Shown here piece after piece: positions 25,453-27,145 of a stretch of DNA of 27,145 nt (position 1 is its first letter; the number at the start of each line of letters is the position of its first letter). The notes under the pieces are model-generated. The model was given only the letters and a program-made list of their open reading frames with translations. It was not told the origin of the DNA and made no database searches. The DNA is from an uncultured Oscillospiraceae bacterium (GTDB taxonomy: Bacteria > Bacillota > Clostridia > Oscillospirales > Oscillospiraceae): assembly GCA_934630495.1 (NCBI GenBank), contig CAKTVW010000031.1:1-27145 (forward strand), read 5' to 3'. The position numbers were made by a program, and so were the translations under genes.

Positions 25453-26886
25453 ATGAAAAACCGCCTGCTCTCCGCGCTGATCGCCGCGCTGATGCTGCTT
25501 GCGGCAATTCCGACGGTGCGCGCCGCCTTTTCCGATACGGAGGACCACTGGGCAGAGAGCTACATTGAAAAGGCCGTGTCGCTCGGCCTGTTTTCCGGCG
25601 TGAGCGATACGGAGTTTGCCCCGAATGAGACGATGACGCGCGGAATGTTCGTCACCGTGCTGGGACGTCTGGAGGGCATCGACCCGGAGGCATGGCAGGG
25701 GGACACTGCGCCGCAGTTTTTCGACGATGTACCGGCCGACGCCTATTTTGCGCCCTATGTGAGCTGGGGCGTGTGCAACGGGATCGTCAACGGCATGAGC
25801 GAGAATACCTTTGAGCCGGACACGCCTGTTACCCGTCAGCAGATGGCCAAGCTGGTCGCTTTTTATGCCGCGCGGATGAACTACGGGCTTCGCCCGGCGC
25901 AGGACGAGGTGCCCGAGAGCTTTGCCGATCAGAGCGACATCGCGCCGTGGGCCGTCGACAGTGTCGAGGCGCTGCGCGAAAGCGCGATCCTGAACGGTGC
26001 GCCCGACCAAAACGGCGCGCTGTGCTTCTTCCCGGAAAAGACCGCGACGCGCGCCGAATGCGCGGCGGTTTTCTGCCGCTTGGCGGAGGCGCTTTTGAAG
26101 CCCTTCCTGCCTGCCGAGCAGCCGAAGGGCATCGTGTTTACGGAGACGGCCTGTGAGCTTTCGGTCGGGGAGAGCCGCCGACTGACCGTGACGTTTACGC
26201 CGGAGGGCGATTTCCCGCTGGTCTGGCGCAGCTCCGCGCCCGCCGTCGTCTCCGTGGACGAAAACGGCGTCTTGCAGGCGCACACGGTCGGCACGGCCAC
26301 GGTCAGCGCCTATACCGCCAACGGCCTGAGCGCTTCGTGTATCGTGACCTGCCCGGATGAGGAGCTTGCGAACGGAGAGGAGAGCTACGCCGAAAAATGC
26401 ATTCGCGTTTTCGGAGAGGTCGTGGACGACCCGCGGCTTTATTATACGGACCGCGCGATCGCCGAGGCGGATATGGAAAAGGTGACGGTGCAGGTCTGGG
26501 ATATCGGCACAAACGGGCAGAAATATACGCGGGAATTTGTGCTCGTCGTACATAAAAATCTGGCGCCGACGATCCGTGCGCTGTTCCGCGAGCTGTATCA
26601 GGGCGAGGAGCGGTTTCCGATCAAGCAGCTCGGCGGCTTTAGCTGGTCGGGAAAATCGGAGCACAGCATCGGCTGTGCCATTGACATCAATCCGGTGGAG
26701 AATTACTACTGCGACCCGGACGGCAACCCGATTGTCGGCAGCTATTGGAAGCCGGGCGAGGACCCCTATTCCATTCCGCTCGACGGCGAGCTGGTGCGCA
26801 TCATGAAAAAGTACGGCTTTACGCAGGGAATCTACTGGCGCAGCGGCTATAAGGACTATATGCATTTCAGCTTTTTCGGAACATGA
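25453..26886 (+). CDS. Secreted SLH-Big2-M15 peptidase (VanY-like)
   Basis: The 477-residue protein starts at the ATG behind GAGGAGG. It has a signal peptide (about 1-24, cleavage after VRA). Three SLH repeats follow, at about 26-70, 88-140 and 155-213; they tether proteins to wall polymers. A Big2 Ig-like domain (about 226-300, with VWRSSAPAVVSVDENG and GTATVSAYT) leads to an M15-type metallopeptidase. Its zinc residues are His404 and Asp411 in SEHSIGCAIDINP and His471 in DYMHFSF. M15 enzymes cut D-Ala-D-Ala or L-Ala-D-Glu bonds in peptidoglycan. It is monocistronic with its own promoter and terminator. Exact bond specificity is not visible. Confidence 0.93.
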   Translation: MKNRLLSALIAALMLLAAIPTVRAAFSDTEDHWAESYIEKAVSLGLFSGVSDTEFAPNETMTRGMFVTVLGRLEGIDPEAWQGDTAPQFFDDVPADAYFAPYVSWGVCNGIVNGMSENTFEPDTPVTRQQMAKLVAFYAARMNYGLRPAQDEVPESFADQSDIAPWAVDSVEALRESAILNGAPDQNGALCFFPEKTATRAECAAVFCRLAEALLKPFLPAEQPKGIVFTETACELSVGESRRLTVTFTPEGDFPLVWRSSAPAVVSVDENGVLQAHTVGTATVSAYTANGLSASCIVTCPDEELANGEESYAEKCIRVFGEVVDDPRLYYTDRAIAEADMEKVTVQVWDIGTNGQKYTREFVLVVHKNLAPTIRALFRELYQGEERFPIKQLGGFSWSGKSEHSIGCAIDINPVENYYCDPDGNPIVGSYWKPGEDPYSIPLDGELVRIMKKYGFTQGIYWRSGYKDYMHFSFFGT

Positions 26887-26900
26887 TACATATATAAAAT

Positions 26901-26936
26901 GAAGCGGAAGCCGTGGGAATCCACGGCTTCCGCTTT
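26901..26936 (+). terminator. Intrinsic terminator of the peptidase gene
   Basis: GAAGCGGAAGCCGTGG (26901-26916) pairs with CCACGGCTTCCGCTT (26921-26935) around GAAT and is followed by TTC. It begins 14 bases after the stop. Confidence 0.8.
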
Positions 26937-26959
26937 CAGACTGTCAAAAAAGTCAAGTT

Positions 26960-27076
26960 TGTCATTGCGAGGCCCCGTAAGGGGCCGTGGCAATCTCGCA
27001 GAATGATCCGGAATCTTCGGTAAACTCCGGCGAATCCGAAACATTTTACATGAGATTCCCACGTCGCTCAATGTCA
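26960..27076. repeat. Second TGTCATTGCGAGG-type palindromic repeat
   Basis: It opens with TGTCATTGCGAGG and CCCCGTAAGGGG, then CGTGGCAATCTC (pairing with GAGATTCCCACG at about 27051-27062) and closes with GTCGCTCAATGTCAC. It is related to the element at 22898-23020 but shares mainly the ends and the GGCAATC core. No gene is present. Confidence 0.7.
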
Positions 27077-27091
27077 CTAAGTTAAGAAAGG

Positions 27092-27126
27092 CTGGGTCTC
27101 GCGGAAATGCGGGGCCCGGTTTTTTT
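27092..27126 (+). terminator. Terminator-like hairpin without an upstream gene
   Basis: CTGGGTCTCGC (27092-27102) pairs with GCGGGGCCCGG (27109-27119) with two G-U pairs, followed by seven T. No gene lies between it and the peptidase terminator. Confidence 0.65.
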
Positions 27127-27145
27127 GTAACTATTTTCAAAAAAA

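Noticed and set aside
24673..26865. 730-codon minus-strand frame opposite the permease and peptidase
   Set aside because: It crosses two real plus-strand genes, a terminator and a promoter, and its sequence resembles no protein family.

Overview
The window looks like a chromosomal segment of a moderately high-GC, low-spore-signature member of the Firmicutes, most likely a gut Clostridia of the Oscillospiraceae type. This rests on Gram-positive style Shine-Dalgarno sites, a BY-kinase/PHP-phosphatase pair, a FemAB-family transferase, a tandem glycine riboswitch before glyA, a YtrA-type GntR regulator and an SLH-anchored wall enzyme. No rRNA or tRNA is visible, so the placement is inference.

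Bases 1-5450 are an accessory region with lower GC than the rest. Its core is two 5'-truncated Rhs (YD-repeat) fragments with nearly the same conserved core, each fused to a different C-terminal tip and each followed by a different small gene with its own ribosome binding site. This is the layout of an orphan Rhs-CT/immunity cassette array of the polymorphic-toxin class. Each truncated core is preceded by a long hairpin. Copies of one palindromic repeat family lie on both sides of the array, three tandem units at the left edge and a degenerate one at about 4415-4560. A third, unidentified membrane-anchored protein gene follows.

Bases 5450-7980 hold a complete promoter-to-terminator operon for tyrosine phosphorylation control of surface glycan synthesis: a Wzz/CapA-like activator, a CpsD/CapB-like BY-kinase with ten tyrosines in its tail, and a CpsB/YwqE-like phosphatase. 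No glycosyltransferases accompany it here.

Bases 7980-19000 are mostly minus-strand housekeeping genes. glyA has a tandem glycine riboswitch and abuts a MITE-like foldback element. A FemAB-family transferase and a divergent alanine racemase form an operon. secA, pgeF and an orphan peptide-type solute-binding lipoprotein are joined by overlapping stop/start codons. A CDF cation transporter follows.

Bases 19000-27145 are plus-strand: a heterodimeric ABC exporter with one degenerate ATP site, a GntR(YtrA)-ABC-permease operon whose promoter overlaps a dyad operator, and a secreted SLH-Big2-M15 peptidase. Two families of dispersed palindromes sit between these units.
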